Assembly: GCA_016285455.1 (NCBI GenBank)
Contig: JAEEQS010000001.1
Span: 1-64,000, forward strand
Direction of reading: 5' to 3'
From: Bacteroidales bacterium
GTDB taxonomy: Bacteria; Bacteroidota; Bacteroidia; Bacteroidales; UBA932
Length of the DNA stretch: 64,000 nucleotides
Part shown: positions 49,652 to 59,597 of the stretch, piece after piece
Layout of the letters: each line of letters starts with the position of its first letter
Numbering within the stretch: the stretch's first letter is position 1
The notes under the pieces: model-generated
What the model was told of the DNA's origin: nothing
What the model saw: the letters and a program-made list of their open reading frames with translations, nothing else
Database searches by the model: none
Made by a program: the position numbers and the translations under genes

Positions 49652-50629
49652 TTAACTAATCTTGTAAAACGCTTTGTACCAGTTATAAAACTCGGCGATG
49701 CCTTTTTCAAGAGGAGTGTTGGGGCGGAAGGCATAGTCTTCTTCCAGATGCAAAGTAGATGCAAATGTAGTGTAAACATCGCCTGGTTGCATTCCCTTCA
49801 TCACTTTTTTCGCCTTTTTTCCGGCGGTGTTTTCAATGGTGCGTATGAAGTCCATAAGGCCTACAGGCTTGCTGTTTCCGATGTTGTAGACAGGGCGCTT
49901 GGACTTGTTTGGACCTTCTATGACGGAAACGATGCCTTTTACGATGTCGTCTATGTAGCTGAAGTCTCGGCTGAGGTTACCTTTGTTATAAACGTCTATA
50001 GGCTCATCGCTGAGGATTTTCTTCATGAACTTGAAAGGAGCCATATCTGGCCTTCCCCAAGGGCCGTAAACCGTGAAGAACCTGAGTCCGGTGCAAGGGA
50101 GGTTTCTCTGGTGAGTGTAGACGTGGGCCATCAGCTCGTTGGACTTCTTGGTGGCGGCATAGAGGCTCTGAGGATCGTCTGTGCGGTCTTCCTCTTCAAA
50201 CGGAACCTTGGCATTGTTGCCGTAAACGCTTGAGGAACTTGCATATACAAGATGCTTCACTTTGTACTTGCAGCAGAGCTCCAGTATGTTGAAAAAGCCG
50301 ATGATGTTGCAGTGGATGTAACTCTTTGGATTCTCAAAGGAATATCTTACGCCGGCCTGGGCCGCCAGATTGCAGACCTTGTCAAACTTGTGGGTTTTGA
50401 AAATCTTTTCCATTGCGCTGAGGTCTGCGATGTCTTTCTCTGAGAATGAGAAGCTGCCCTTTGCACACTTGGCGCATTTTCTGACGTAAGAAAGCCTGGC
50501 CTTTTTCAGGCTCGGGTCGTAGTAGGAGTTCATATTGTCCACTCCTATGACGTTATGGCCTCTTCTTAAAAGTTCAACTGCGGTATGCGAGCCTATGAAG
50601 CCCGCCACTCCTGTTAATAGTATTTTCAT
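49652..50629 (-). CDS. NAD-dependent epimerase, probable UDP-glucuronate 4-epimerase
   Basis: MKILLTGVAGFIGSHTAVELLRRGHNVIGVDNMNSYYDPSLKKARL. Confidence 0.85.
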   Translation of the reverse strand: MKILLTGVAGFIGSHTAVELLRRGHNVIGVDNMNSYYDPSLKKARLSYVRKCAKCAKGSFSFSEKDIADLSAMEKIFKTHKFDKVCNLAAQAGVRYSFENPKSYIHCNIIGFFNILELCCKYKVKHLVYASSSSVYGNNAKVPFEEEDRTDDPQSLYAATKKSNELMAHVYTHQRNLPCTGLRFFTVYGPWGRPDMAPFKFMKKILSDEPIDVYNKGNLSRDFSYIDDIVKGIVSVIEGPNKSKRPVYNIGNSKPVGLMDFIRTIENTAGKKAKKVMKGMQPGDVYTTFASTLHLEEDYAFRPNTPLEKGIAEFYNWYKAFYKIS

Positions 50630-52296
50630 TGCGATTGTTGTTTCTTTCTGATTATTGCATAGCAAATGTCGTTGCCGAGCTTGGTGTATTCAGAATCTTC
50701 TAGAATCTTCTTCAGGTACGGGCTTTCCCCGGCTTCCATATCCTTTCTTTTGCTAACGTCTTTGACTATCCACTTTTCCTTGAAGAATATGACGCCCTCC
50801 GTAAAATCTTTCATCTGGAGCGTATCCAGTTTCTGAACCTCGAGGCCGTTCTGGCGGAAGTAATAGTCCATATTGTTGCCGGCTCTGAAGCAGCAGAAGT
50901 AAAGCGGAAGATTTTCCTTGGCCGCTATGGCTGAAGCCTCAAGGCAACCATCCTTTACTCCAATCATCTTGTTGACTTTAGGCATAGAAAGGCTTCCCAG
51001 GAAAAGAGTCACGAAAATGGCGGCGGAAATCACGCTTATGGCTATGCTGGTGCTCTTGTCTCTGAGGAACTTGAGAGCCAGTAGCCCGCCCAGAGTCAAA
51101 GGCAAGAGAATCACCCAAAACGGAGCCCAGAGTTCTGGGAGCTCTGAGGAAAGTTTTGCCGGAATGATTAGCCTGGTGAAGATGGAAGCAATGCCTATGG
51201 CAATGAATATCCAGGCAACGGCTGCCACAACGCCTTTAACCAGGCGGTCATCTTTGAAATAAGGCAGCATAAGGGCCGCTGCATAAACGAACATCGGAAC
51301 GGCAGGAAGAAGATAAACGGCAAGCTTGGAGCTCACGATGGTAAGCATCACCAGAATAGTCAGGGCGGAAACCACCATAAGATGAATCCTTATGCCGCCG
51401 AGAAGCCTCTTTCTCCATCCTTTTATCAGAAGGACCACGATCAACACAGACCAGACTGCCGTCATCCACCAGAATCCAGCCAGGTAGAACCAGAACGGCT
51501 CTTTGTGCCTGAAGGAGTTTACTCCGCGATCGATAGTCTGGTGGAAAACAAGGTTGTTGAGATAGGCTTTTCCGCCTTCAAGGTAAACTCCAGTCCACCA
51601 CAGGCCGCAGAGGATTATGAGTATGCCCCAGAATCTCCATCCAAGGTACCTTCCTATGCGCAGTTCCCTGTCGCTGAGCAAAAAGACAATTATGCAGACC
51701 ACAGGCGCTAGGAATCCCACTGCTCCCTTTGAGAAGATGGCGAGGAAAACGTAGATTGGCAGAAGGATCCTGTCTGTCTTGAACCGTCTTGCCTCGTGGG
51801 AGCGGACTTTCATCTTGGCGTCTCTGGCTCCGGCCTTGTTGGCGTACATCTTGCCAAAGGTATATAGAGCCAGGATTATGAACATGCACATCAGCATATC
51901 CATCCTCATCACTATGGCTGCCGTTAGGAAAAGCACGCTGCTGAACATCATCATAAGAGCTGCCGTGCTCTCTGAAGAGTTTAGCTTGTTCTCTGTCCAG
52001 CGGTCCATCACCCAGCCAATTACAAAGGCAGGGATGACGCCGAGAATGGTGCAGAGGAGAAACAGAGAGTGGTCGCCGAAGATTTTCTTCAGCGCCATAG
52101 CGCACCAGAAGTACAGAGGCGGCTTGTCTGCGTAAGGCTCTCCGTGGTCGTAGAAAGTGAAGAAGTTGCCGTTAGCAATTGCGTCGTCGATGATATTCAG
52201 GTAACGCAATTCGTTGCTCGGGGTATATTCCCTCATCCACAGAAGGGGAAACAGCATCGCAAACACAAAAAGGAATATGACGGTTCTTCTTCTCAT
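50626..52296 (-). CDS. GT39 ArnT-like glycosyltransferase
   Basis: LLWMREYTPSNELRYLNIIDDAIANGNFFTFYDHGEPYADKPPLYFW; multi-TM. Confidence 0.85.
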   Translation of the reverse strand: MRRRTVIFLFVFAMLFPLLWMREYTPSNELRYLNIIDDAIANGNFFTFYDHGEPYADKPPLYFWCAMALKKIFGDHSLFLLCTILGVIPAFVIGWVMDRWTENKLNSSESTAALMMMFSSVLFLTAAIVMRMDMLMCMFIILALYTFGKMYANKAGARDAKMKVRSHEARRFKTDRILLPIYVFLAIFSKGAVGFLAPVVCIIVFLLSDRELRIGRYLGWRFWGILIILCGLWWTGVYLEGGKAYLNNLVFHQTIDRGVNSFRHKEPFWFYLAGFWWMTAVWSVLIVVLLIKGWRKRLLGGIRIHLMVVSALTILVMLTIVSSKLAVYLLPAVPMFVYAAALMLPYFKDDRLVKGVVAAVAWIFIAIGIASIFTRLIIPAKLSSELPELWAPFWVILLPLTLGGLLALKFLRDKSTSIAISVISAAIFVTLFLGSLSMPKVNKMIGVKDGCLEASAIAAKENLPLYFCCFRAGNNMDYYFRQNGLEVQKLDTLQMKDFTEGVIFFKEKWIVKDVSKRKDMEAGESPYLKKILEDSEYTKLGNDICYAIIRKKQQSQ

Positions 52297-52985
52297 AACT
52301 GTGCCTCTCTTTTCTTCTGCTTGTGGAGAATCATCAGGTTCCTGGTGTATGAGACAAATCCGGTGGCCTGGCCGATTGCCAGCACGGGGTCTTTCCTTAT
52401 GATGGCGTAGGAGACTATGCAGGCGCTGCCAATCAGGCTTATGATCCAGAACCCGGCAGGAAGATGGCTCTCGTTGCGCTTCTTGGAGTAGAAGAACTGG
52501 TAAACGAATCTAAGGGTAAAGATTATCTGTCCAAGAGAGCCGTAAATAACCAGCCACATAGGAATGCTGCTATTCTGGAAAACCTGGGCCTTGAAGCCTT
52601 CCAGGTCTGTCAGAATGTATCCGATTCCAACGATTGGAGTTATCAGCAAAATGGTAAGAAGCGGAGCTTTCCACCAGATGTTGCCTGTGGAACCTTCCAG
52701 CTGCCCATCTTTGGAGATGCTCCATACTCCCTTGATTTTCAGGTTCCACATATATATGTAGTAGGAAATCACCTGGCCGAACATAATGGCAAAGTCGTTC
52801 CTGAGCCATCCGTAAATGAAAAACAGGTAGGAAGCCAAAAGGCTGAGAACCCAGAAGATAGTAGGGGAAACCACTTTCTTCTTTCTCTCGCTCATTATCC
52901 ACTGGACCAGTATCCTGGCGGAGAAAAGCCCCTGCGCCAGAAATCCAATTCCGAATATGATCCATTGGCTAAGCGTCCTCTCCAT
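52293..52985 (-). CDS. tandem LAB_N (lipid A biosynthesis N-terminal) membrane protein
   Basis: two related segments: LAQGLFSARILVQW...FWVLSLLAS and LGQIIFTLRFVYQF...FWIISLIGS. Confidence 0.8.
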   Translation of the reverse strand: MERTLSQWIIFGIGFLAQGLFSARILVQWIMSERKKKVVSPTIFWVLSLLASYLFFIYGWLRNDFAIMFGQVISYYIYMWNLKIKGVWSISKDGQLEGSTGNIWWKAPLLTILLITPIVGIGYILTDLEGFKAQVFQNSSIPMWLVIYGSLGQIIFTLRFVYQFFYSKKRNESHLPAGFWIISLIGSACIVSYAIIRKDPVLAIGQATGFVSYTRNLMILHKQKKREAQL

Positions 52986-52994
52986 TTGCGGATC

Positions 52995-53729
52995 CTATAA
53001 GTTATTGTCTTTGAAAGAGTAGTTGATGTATCTCTTTTTCATCCAGCGATATGCAAAGCAGTCTTTCATTGGGCCGATCAGCCTGTTCCAGACGTTGTAC
53101 TTGGAGACTCCGGCAACTCTCGGGAAATGCCTTACCGGAACCTGCATCATTTTGCCGCCTTCCTGAAGCTGGATTAAAGCAGGGAAGAAGCGGTGCATGC
53201 CGGTGAACATCGGAACCCTCTTTGCGTAATCAGTGTGGAGAATTTTCAGCGGGCATCCGGTATCCGTAGCTCCGTCGTGAGTGAACATCTTGCGGAAACC
53301 GTTGGCAAAGCGGCTCTGGAAATTCTTCCAGGCGGAATCCTTGCGATTGGCCCTGATTCCCATTACCAGCGGGTACTCGTCTGCATAAGGGAGCAGGAGG
53401 TCAAAGTCCTCCGGAGTAGTCTGAAGATCCGCGTCTATGTATCCTACAAGAGGGGAGAAGGTATTGTCGAATCCGGCCTTGATGGCTCCGCTTAGCCCTG
53501 TTCGCTTTTCAAGAGACAGGTAGTAGAAGTTCTTCCTTTTGGAACACTCTTCTTTAATCATTTCCAGAGACTTGTCTGCGCTTCCGTCGTTGACGAAAAG
53601 AACGCAGGCATTTTTGTCTGGCGATGAATTGATGTACTTGTCCAGGGTTTCGGCCAGCCTTGCTATGTTCCCTTCTTCGTTGAACACGGGGGAAATTATT
53701 GTGAATCTGTAGTCAGCGGTCTTGTTCAT
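52995..53729 (-). CDS. GT2 polyprenyl-phosphate glycosyltransferase
   Basis: TIISPVFNEEGNIARLAETL...DADLQTTPEDFDLLL. Confidence 0.88.
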   Translation of the reverse strand: MNKTADYRFTIISPVFNEEGNIARLAETLDKYINSSPDKNACVLFVNDGSADKSLEMIKEECSKRKNFYYLSLEKRTGLSGAIKAGFDNTFSPLVGYIDADLQTTPEDFDLLLPYADEYPLVMGIRANRKDSAWKNFQSRFANGFRKMFTHDGATDTGCPLKILHTDYAKRVPMFTGMHRFFPALIQLQEGGKMMQVPVRHFPRVAGVSKYNVWNRLIGPMKDCFAYRWMKKRYINYSFKDNNL

Positions 53730-53782
53730 AACTCACAAATTTAAGAAAATGTTTTTATCCTCCTATCTTAAGAAAAACGAAA

Positions 53783-53822
53783 AAAGGGATGCCAATTTCT
53801 TGGACATCCCCTTTTCTCTTTT
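53783..53822 (-). terminator. terminator of the histone H1-like gene
   Basis: GGGATGCCAA-TTTC-TTGGACATCCC flanked by A/T-rich tracts. Confidence 0.7.
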
Positions 53823-53837
53823 TTCAGATCAGCCAGA

Positions 53838-54014
53838 TTACTTCTTGGCAGCCTCTACAGAAGCCTTTCTGAAGTCCTTCATCAGCTTGCTGATTTCCAA
53901 AGCAGCCTTTCTTGCGCGAGTTCCGGCAGCCTTGTTACCCTTTACGATCTGAGCCTCAGCATCCTTTGTGAAAGCCTCAAACTGAGCCTGAATGTTCTTG
54001 AATAATTTTTCCAT
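53838..54014 (-). CDS. histone H1-like (Hc1 family) protein, 58 aa
   Basis: MEKLFKNIQAQFEAFTKDAEAQIVKGNKAAGTRARKAALEISKLMKDFRKASVEAAKK*; absent from the supplied ORF track. Confidence 0.85.
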   Translation of the reverse strand: MEKLFKNIQAQFEAFTKDAEAQIVKGNKAAGTRARKAALEISKLMKDFRKASVEAAKK

Positions 54015-54107
54015 AATACAAATGTTAAAAATTAATTATTGTGTTACATAGTGTATCAAATTCAATCATAAAAATAGCAATAATTATTAATACGAGCAAA
54101 TAAATCG

Positions 54108-55463
54108 CTATTTCTTTATGTAAGCGCCCTTGAAGGATTCTTTCTGCCTAAGCTCCTTGCCGGAGGATGCCTTGGTGGCCTTTGTTGGCGGAAGTTCAGG
54201 GTAAGTGCCTGTGGCTATGTAAGTCAGGCAGGCCTTGATCAGGTCTTCCTCTCCGCCAAAATCGTGGTACAGGTCATCATACCTTTTGTTCTTTGGAGCT
54301 ATTCCGTTGTCATAATCTGCCTTGCCGTCTGCATTAACGCAGTAGAAGCAAATAGGCAGGAAGGCGTAGTCCACATCTTTTGCCTTGGCCTTCTGAGGAT
54401 AGAGGAATACATACATTCCGTTAGGCTTTCCGTAGGTCTGGCCTCCCACATTCTGAACGTCCATATGTGAACTCAGGCAGTTGACCATACTCTCAGAAGC
54501 GGATGCCGTTCCCTTTCCTGTGAGGATGAACAGCCTGCTAAGGTTCAGGGAATTGCCGGTCCTCTTTATGTTGTAGCTCTTGTCCTCTTTCTTGTTTGCA
54601 AGGTTGTGTGCCAAAGTCACAAACACTTTTCCGTCTGCGGAAGCTGGAGCCAGATAACCGGCTATTTCCGCACAAATGTCCAGATCTCCGCCGCCATTGT
54701 ACCTGAGGTCCAGGATAAGGTCTGTGATGCCCTCTGATTTCATCTGGGTTAAGGTGCTGATGATTTCGTTCTTCATGTTGTTGTTGAAAGAAGTGTAGAG
54801 GATATAGCCGATCTTGGCGCTCTTGGAGAGCTTGTCGCAGTCTGCGGAGGTAAATATTTTGGTCAGTGCAACGGAGTTGCTCTGGTAAGAAGTCTGGTTA
54901 AGGTTCATATCTACCGATGTTCCATCTAGCTTCTTGAAGGTGAAAGAGTTAGAAGCTTTGTAGATTTCATCGTAGAACTGGTCGTTCTTTATTAGAGTGG
55001 CCACATCAGTGCCATTCATCTTAGTCAGTTGCCAGCCCCTTGTGACTCCGGCTTTTGCCAGAGGGGAATTCTTGTCTACATATGCTATATAGACACCATA
55101 GTCATTGAAATAATCTATCGGCTGAATAATATGGAATCCGTATGATGTTGCAATGCCAGTCTCCATAGCGTTGTAGCTCTGCCCGCTCATCATCCAGCTC
55201 CAGCGGTCTTTTGCCACCAGCCAGGAAGTGAAGTAATCGTTTACGCTCTTGTTTTTCATGCTCACAGATGAAGGCATCTGGTCTGCCCAGTAATAATATT
55301 GCTTCATCACCTGCTCCACAAAGGTCTTGACCGCTGTGGAATCCTTGTCCATCTCGTCTTTTGAGCTGTCGCTGTCAAAAATGAAGCAAGAAGAAACCGT
55401 AAATGAAAGAGCCAGCAGTACTGCTGAAAGAACCAGCAAGGAACTCTTGAATAATCTTTTCAT
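54108..55463 (-). CDS. S41 family peptidase lipoprotein
   Basis: DLILDLRYNGGGDL; LFILTGKGTASASESMVNCL. Confidence 0.9.
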   Translation of the reverse strand: MKRLFKSSLLVLSAVLLALSFTVSSCFIFDSDSSKDEMDKDSTAVKTFVEQVMKQYYYWADQMPSSVSMKNKSVNDYFTSWLVAKDRWSWMMSGQSYNAMETGIATSYGFHIIQPIDYFNDYGVYIAYVDKNSPLAKAGVTRGWQLTKMNGTDVATLIKNDQFYDEIYKASNSFTFKKLDGTSVDMNLNQTSYQSNSVALTKIFTSADCDKLSKSAKIGYILYTSFNNNMKNEIISTLTQMKSEGITDLILDLRYNGGGDLDICAEIAGYLAPASADGKVFVTLAHNLANKKEDKSYNIKRTGNSLNLSRLFILTGKGTASASESMVNCLSSHMDVQNVGGQTYGKPNGMYVFLYPQKAKAKDVDYAFLPICFYCVNADGKADYDNGIAPKNKRYDDLYHDFGGEEDLIKACLTYIATGTYPELPPTKATKASSGKELRQKESFKGAYIKK

Positions 55464-55554
55464 AATAATCTGTTTAATCAACCGTTGATATGTCTCTGCA
55501 ATAATGAGACCAGTTTGTAAAGGCAAAAATACATTTTTTTGGTTAAATTTGTTG

Positions 55555-57024
55555 ATGGATATATTCACAGCGATTATGGAAGGCAGTTTTGTTTCTCTTT
55601 TGGGCTCCTGGATAAAATGGTTCAGCGATTTTCTCTGGGGATGGCCTCTTATCATTCTTTTGGTGGGAACCCACATATTTTTAACTATTAGATTGAGGTT
55701 TCCTCAGCGATATGTTTTCAAGGCTATCAGGATGTCTTTCAAAAGAGACAAGAACTCTGCCGGAGACGTGAGCCAGTTCGGGGCTTTGACTACGTCTTTG
55801 GCTGCCACAATTGGAACGGGCAATATCATAGGCGTGGCTACTGCCGTTTCTCTGGGAGGTCCGGGAGCCGTGCTTTGGTGCTGGCTGACCGGAGTTCTGG
55901 GTATTGCCACCAAATACAGCGAAGGTTTGCTTGCCATCAAATATCGAGTCAAGACAGCCAAGGGCACTATGCTAGGCGGCCCTATGTACGCTCTGGAGAG
56001 AGGTGTAAAGAGCAAATTCCTGGCAGTCCTGTTCTGCATTCTGGCTGCGCTTGCCGCCTTTGGAATCGGTGACCTTGTTCAGTCCAATGCCATTTCCACA
56101 CTTCTGGATCACGAGGGCCTTTTCGGGCCGAACTTTACCGGTATTCCTAAGCACTGGACCGGTCTTGCGGTTGCTTTCCTGGTTATGCTGGTGACCTTCT
56201 TCGGCATCAAGGGCATTGCCAGAGTATGCGGCTTTCTGGTTCCGTTTATGGCCATATTCTACGTGCTGGGCTGCCTGGTTATCCTCGGAATGAACTGGAG
56301 CGTTCTCGGAGACACCATTTCTCTGATAGTCAATTCCGCTTTCACTGCAAAGGCCGGAGTGGGGGGAATGGCTGGCTTCACCGTTATGATGGCGTGCCGC
56401 TACGGTATTGCCAGAGGCCTTTTCTCCAACGAGTCCGGTATGGGTTCGGCTCCTATAGCCGCCGCTGCTGCTCAGACAAAGAATCCTGTAAGGCAGGCTC
56501 TGGTTTCTTCTACAGGCACCTTCTGGGATACTGTAATCGTATGCGCCCTCACCGGCCTTGTGCTTGTTTCCAGCATCTGTACCAATCCGGAGATAGACTA
56601 CGAAGACGGCGCCAAGCTCACCCAGCTGGCTTTTGACCAGATTCCTTATGTTGGTTCCATAGTCCTTACCGTAAGCCTTGCCACCTTTGCATTCTCAACA
56701 ATCCTCGGCTGGAGTTACTACGCTGAGCGCAGTGTGGAATACCTGGCTGGCAGAAGAACAGTATTCTTCTACAGAATTGTTTGGATTGTACTGGTTTACA
56801 TTGGAGCCGTAATGAATTTGGAAATGGTATGGAACTTTGCAGACATACTCAACGGCCTGATGGCTGTTCCAAATATAATCTCCCTGCTGCTGCTTAGCGG
56901 CGTGCTTGTGCGAGAAACCAGAAAATACCTCTGGAGCCGCCAGCTCGACAAAGAATCTGATGAAGAGATACCAATCCTCACCGGCCGGAGAGCCGCCCGC
57001 GCAGATCTCACGGAAGACAGGTAA
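55555..57024 (+). CDS. AGCS alanine/glycine:cation symporter
   Basis: ALTTSLAATIGTGNIIGVATAVSLGGPGAVLWCWLTG; start uncertain (55555 or 55576). Confidence 0.93.
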   Translation: MDIFTAIMEGSFVSLLGSWIKWFSDFLWGWPLIILLVGTHIFLTIRLRFPQRYVFKAIRMSFKRDKNSAGDVSQFGALTTSLAATIGTGNIIGVATAVSLGGPGAVLWCWLTGVLGIATKYSEGLLAIKYRVKTAKGTMLGGPMYALERGVKSKFLAVLFCILAALAAFGIGDLVQSNAISTLLDHEGLFGPNFTGIPKHWTGLAVAFLVMLVTFFGIKGIARVCGFLVPFMAIFYVLGCLVILGMNWSVLGDTISLIVNSAFTAKAGVGGMAGFTVMMACRYGIARGLFSNESGMGSAPIAAAAAQTKNPVRQALVSSTGTFWDTVIVCALTGLVLVSSICTNPEIDYEDGAKLTQLAFDQIPYVGSIVLTVSLATFAFSTILGWSYYAERSVEYLAGRRTVFFYRIVWIVLVYIGAVMNLEMVWNFADILNGLMAVPNIISLLLLSGVLVRETRKYLWSRQLDKESDEEIPILTGRRAARADLTEDR

Positions 57025-57083
57025 TTTCCGCACGGTTTTTGTATATTGCAAACGTTTAGAATTTGAAAATATAGATTATTGAT

Positions 57084-57566
57084 ATGAAAAAGTTCCGTTT
57101 GATTTCAGCATTTCTGCTCATTGCGGCAGTTCCAGTTTTGTTCTCTTGCTCAAAGAAATCTTCGTCAAATGAAGAGGACCAGACAGAGACTTTCCAGACC
57201 ATAAATGCAAAATTCTTTTACGGCAATTCTTCTGCAGCGCCTGAAAACATAGTTATGGGAGTAGGCAATTCCATTACGCTCTATGTAGGAAACGGCTCAA
57301 CCAAGGAAGTATTCAACGGTGCCGTAAAATGGACATCAACTGGTTCCGGAACCCTGGATCTTTCAGCAGTTCAGAAGACGTCAGCCCAGGCAGCCCCGAA
57401 TACAAAGGCTGGATATAATTATAGCTCCACATCCGCCACGACCAGCGCTAATACTATTTTAAGAGCAACAGCCAAGGCAGATGGATTAGTGTCTCTGACG
57501 GCAAAAGACGCAGCTGGAAACTCCAAGGTCCTGATGATAACTATCTATCCAAAGGACTCCGAATAA
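57084..57566 (+). CDS. hypothetical Ig-like lipoprotein
   Basis: lipobox VPVLFSC. Confidence 0.6.
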   Translation: MKKFRLISAFLLIAAVPVLFSCSKKSSSNEEDQTETFQTINAKFFYGNSSAAPENIVMGVGNSITLYVGNGSTKEVFNGAVKWTSTGSGTLDLSAVQKTSAQAAPNTKAGYNYSSTSATTSANTILRATAKADGLVSLTAKDAAGNSKVLMITIYPKDSE

Positions 57567-57569
57567 CCT

Positions 57570-59579
57570 TTATTCAAAGGAGTATTTCTTGCCGTACTCC
57601 ATCATTTGCTTGAGATAGTCGTCGTTGTATACAATCTTGTAGTCTACAACTTTTCCCTTCTTCTCAACAGGAACAATGTCCGGGTTGATAAAACCCTTGT
57701 AAGGCTTGAGGTTCAAACCGGCATAGCGCTCTAGCACTTCCTTGTGGAGTTCAGGATCAATGTCCACGGCGTAGGTCTCTATGAGTTTCTTTCCGGCCTT
57801 GTAGTCTCCTTCTGACTTGATTCTCTGGATTTCAGCAAGGAGCTCTCCGAACAGGCCGCGGAGCTTTTCGAAATCGTTGATGACAAAATAGGTCTTGCCG
57901 TCTCTGGTCTTCTTCTCGATTACATTGTCTGCCTTTCCGTGTTCGTATGCCCACTCTGCTACAAGCTTGCGGTTCTGCATATGAGCCTCGGTGTTCTTCT
58001 TGCCGAGCTCAATGCGGGTGAACTGGGTGAAAAGGCCGTTGCGGATGTAGGTCATATACTCTGCCTTGTAGGCATCATTGTCCGGGAGAAGCCCCATCTC
58101 AACCAGCTTAGGATCTGCCAGATAGTAGAGGGCAAAGAGGTCTGCCCTGGCTTCCTCCAGCGCGGAGTTGAATTCCTTGAGGGCATTTTCCTGAACATTT
58201 GGAAGCAGCTGGCCGGATGCGTGGCCAAGGCACTCGTGAAGGTCTGTGTGAAGGTTGTCGGTCATAGTGCCGTACTTCTTGCACATATCAATCTCGTCCT
58301 GGTCCCAGGCGAACTCGGTGAGGATACTCTTAGGTGATTCGTTGGCGGCCTTGTCGTATGCCTCGGTGATGTTGTTGATGGTAACGCTCTTGGAGCCGTA
58401 TTCCTTCCTGATCCAGTTGGCGTTAGGCAGGTTGATGCCGATAGGGGTGGAAGGGTAGCAGGCGCCGCCCAGAGCAGTAACATTTATAACCTTGGCGCTT
58501 ACGCCCTTCACGTTCTCCTTCTTGAAACGCTTGTCCACAGGGGAGTTGTCCTCAAACCACTGGGCCTGGGAACTGATGGCCTCAGTCCTCTTGCTGGCTC
58601 CCAGATCCTTGAAGTTGGCTATGCCTTCCCAGGTGGCCTTTCTTCCCAGAGGGTCGTCGTAGTCCTCAATGAAGCCGTTAGTGAAGTCCACAACCTTGGC
58701 TCCGTCATCCACCCACTGGATGTTGTAAGCATCCCAGTCGCGGAGATCGCCTGTGGTATAGTACTTTATCAGAAGCTCAACAGTCTTCTTCTGGCCTTCG
58801 GTTTCAGCAAAATCCTTAGCCTTTTCCAGGTTCTCAATAATCTTCTCTATAGACTTGGAGTAGAGTCCGCCCACTTTCCAAACCTGCTCTGCGATGGTTC
58901 CGTCTTCGTTCTTTACGAGCTTGGAATTCAGGCCGTAGGAGATAGGATGCGGATCATTCGGGTCTTCCATCTTGTCATAGAAGTCGTTGACCTCCTTCTG
59001 AGTCAGGTTTCCTTCGTAGAAGTTTACGGCGGAGTTTGCAACCATATCCACGCGGCTGTCGTTGCACCTTCTCATCGGGAGTATCCAGGTCTCGTACATC
59101 ACAGGCAGAAGCTCCTCGCAGAGATCTCCCTGTTCTGTCTGCTCCATAAGGCTCCTGAAATACTCAGGCGGGCAAGCCGGATAGAACTTGTCCTCAGCAT
59201 AGTGGTGGTATATTCCGTTGGAGAAGAAAACTCTCTTGGCGTAAACCAGAAAGTCCTGGTAGTCTTTGCATTCCTTGTCTCCCTTGTATTCGTCTATGAT
59301 TTTTTCTATGACCTTGCGGATGCGCAGGTTGTACTTTCCCATCTGGTCGAACACAATGTCTCGCCCGCACTTTGCGGCCTCTGAAACGTAGTAGAGGAAG
59401 GCCTTGTTCTCAAAGCTCAGCGAATCCCAGTCTGGAATCTGGTAGCGCAGAATCTGAAGGTCTGCAAATTCATCCACGATGTATGTAAAAGGCTTGTCGT
59501 TCTCAGCCTTCTTTTCATTGGTGCAGCCTGCGGCAAGCGCTGCTGCAAAGATTGTCAGCATAATAGTCAGCTTTTTCAT
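57570..59579 (-). CDS. dipeptidyl-peptidase III family (M49) lipoprotein
   Basis: HTDLHECLGHASGQLLP...EEARADLFALYYL. Confidence 0.9.
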   Translation of the reverse strand: MKKLTIMLTIFAAALAAGCTNEKKAENDKPFTYIVDEFADLQILRYQIPDWDSLSFENKAFLYYVSEAAKCGRDIVFDQMGKYNLRIRKVIEKIIDEYKGDKECKDYQDFLVYAKRVFFSNGIYHHYAEDKFYPACPPEYFRSLMEQTEQGDLCEELLPVMYETWILPMRRCNDSRVDMVANSAVNFYEGNLTQKEVNDFYDKMEDPNDPHPISYGLNSKLVKNEDGTIAEQVWKVGGLYSKSIEKIIENLEKAKDFAETEGQKKTVELLIKYYTTGDLRDWDAYNIQWVDDGAKVVDFTNGFIEDYDDPLGRKATWEGIANFKDLGASKRTEAISSQAQWFEDNSPVDKRFKKENVKGVSAKVINVTALGGACYPSTPIGINLPNANWIRKEYGSKSVTINNITEAYDKAANESPKSILTEFAWDQDEIDMCKKYGTMTDNLHTDLHECLGHASGQLLPNVQENALKEFNSALEEARADLFALYYLADPKLVEMGLLPDNDAYKAEYMTYIRNGLFTQFTRIELGKKNTEAHMQNRKLVAEWAYEHGKADNVIEKKTRDGKTYFVINDFEKLRGLFGELLAEIQRIKSEGDYKAGKKLIETYAVDIDPELHKEVLERYAGLNLKPYKGFINPDIVPVEKKGKVVDYKIVYNDDYLKQMMEYGKKYSFE

Positions 59580-59597
59580 ATAATGTCAATATTATTC

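Noticed and set aside
48529-49659. 376-aa plus-strand ORF opposite alr
   Set aside because: Antisense shadow of a well-supported alanine racemase; no recognisable domain.
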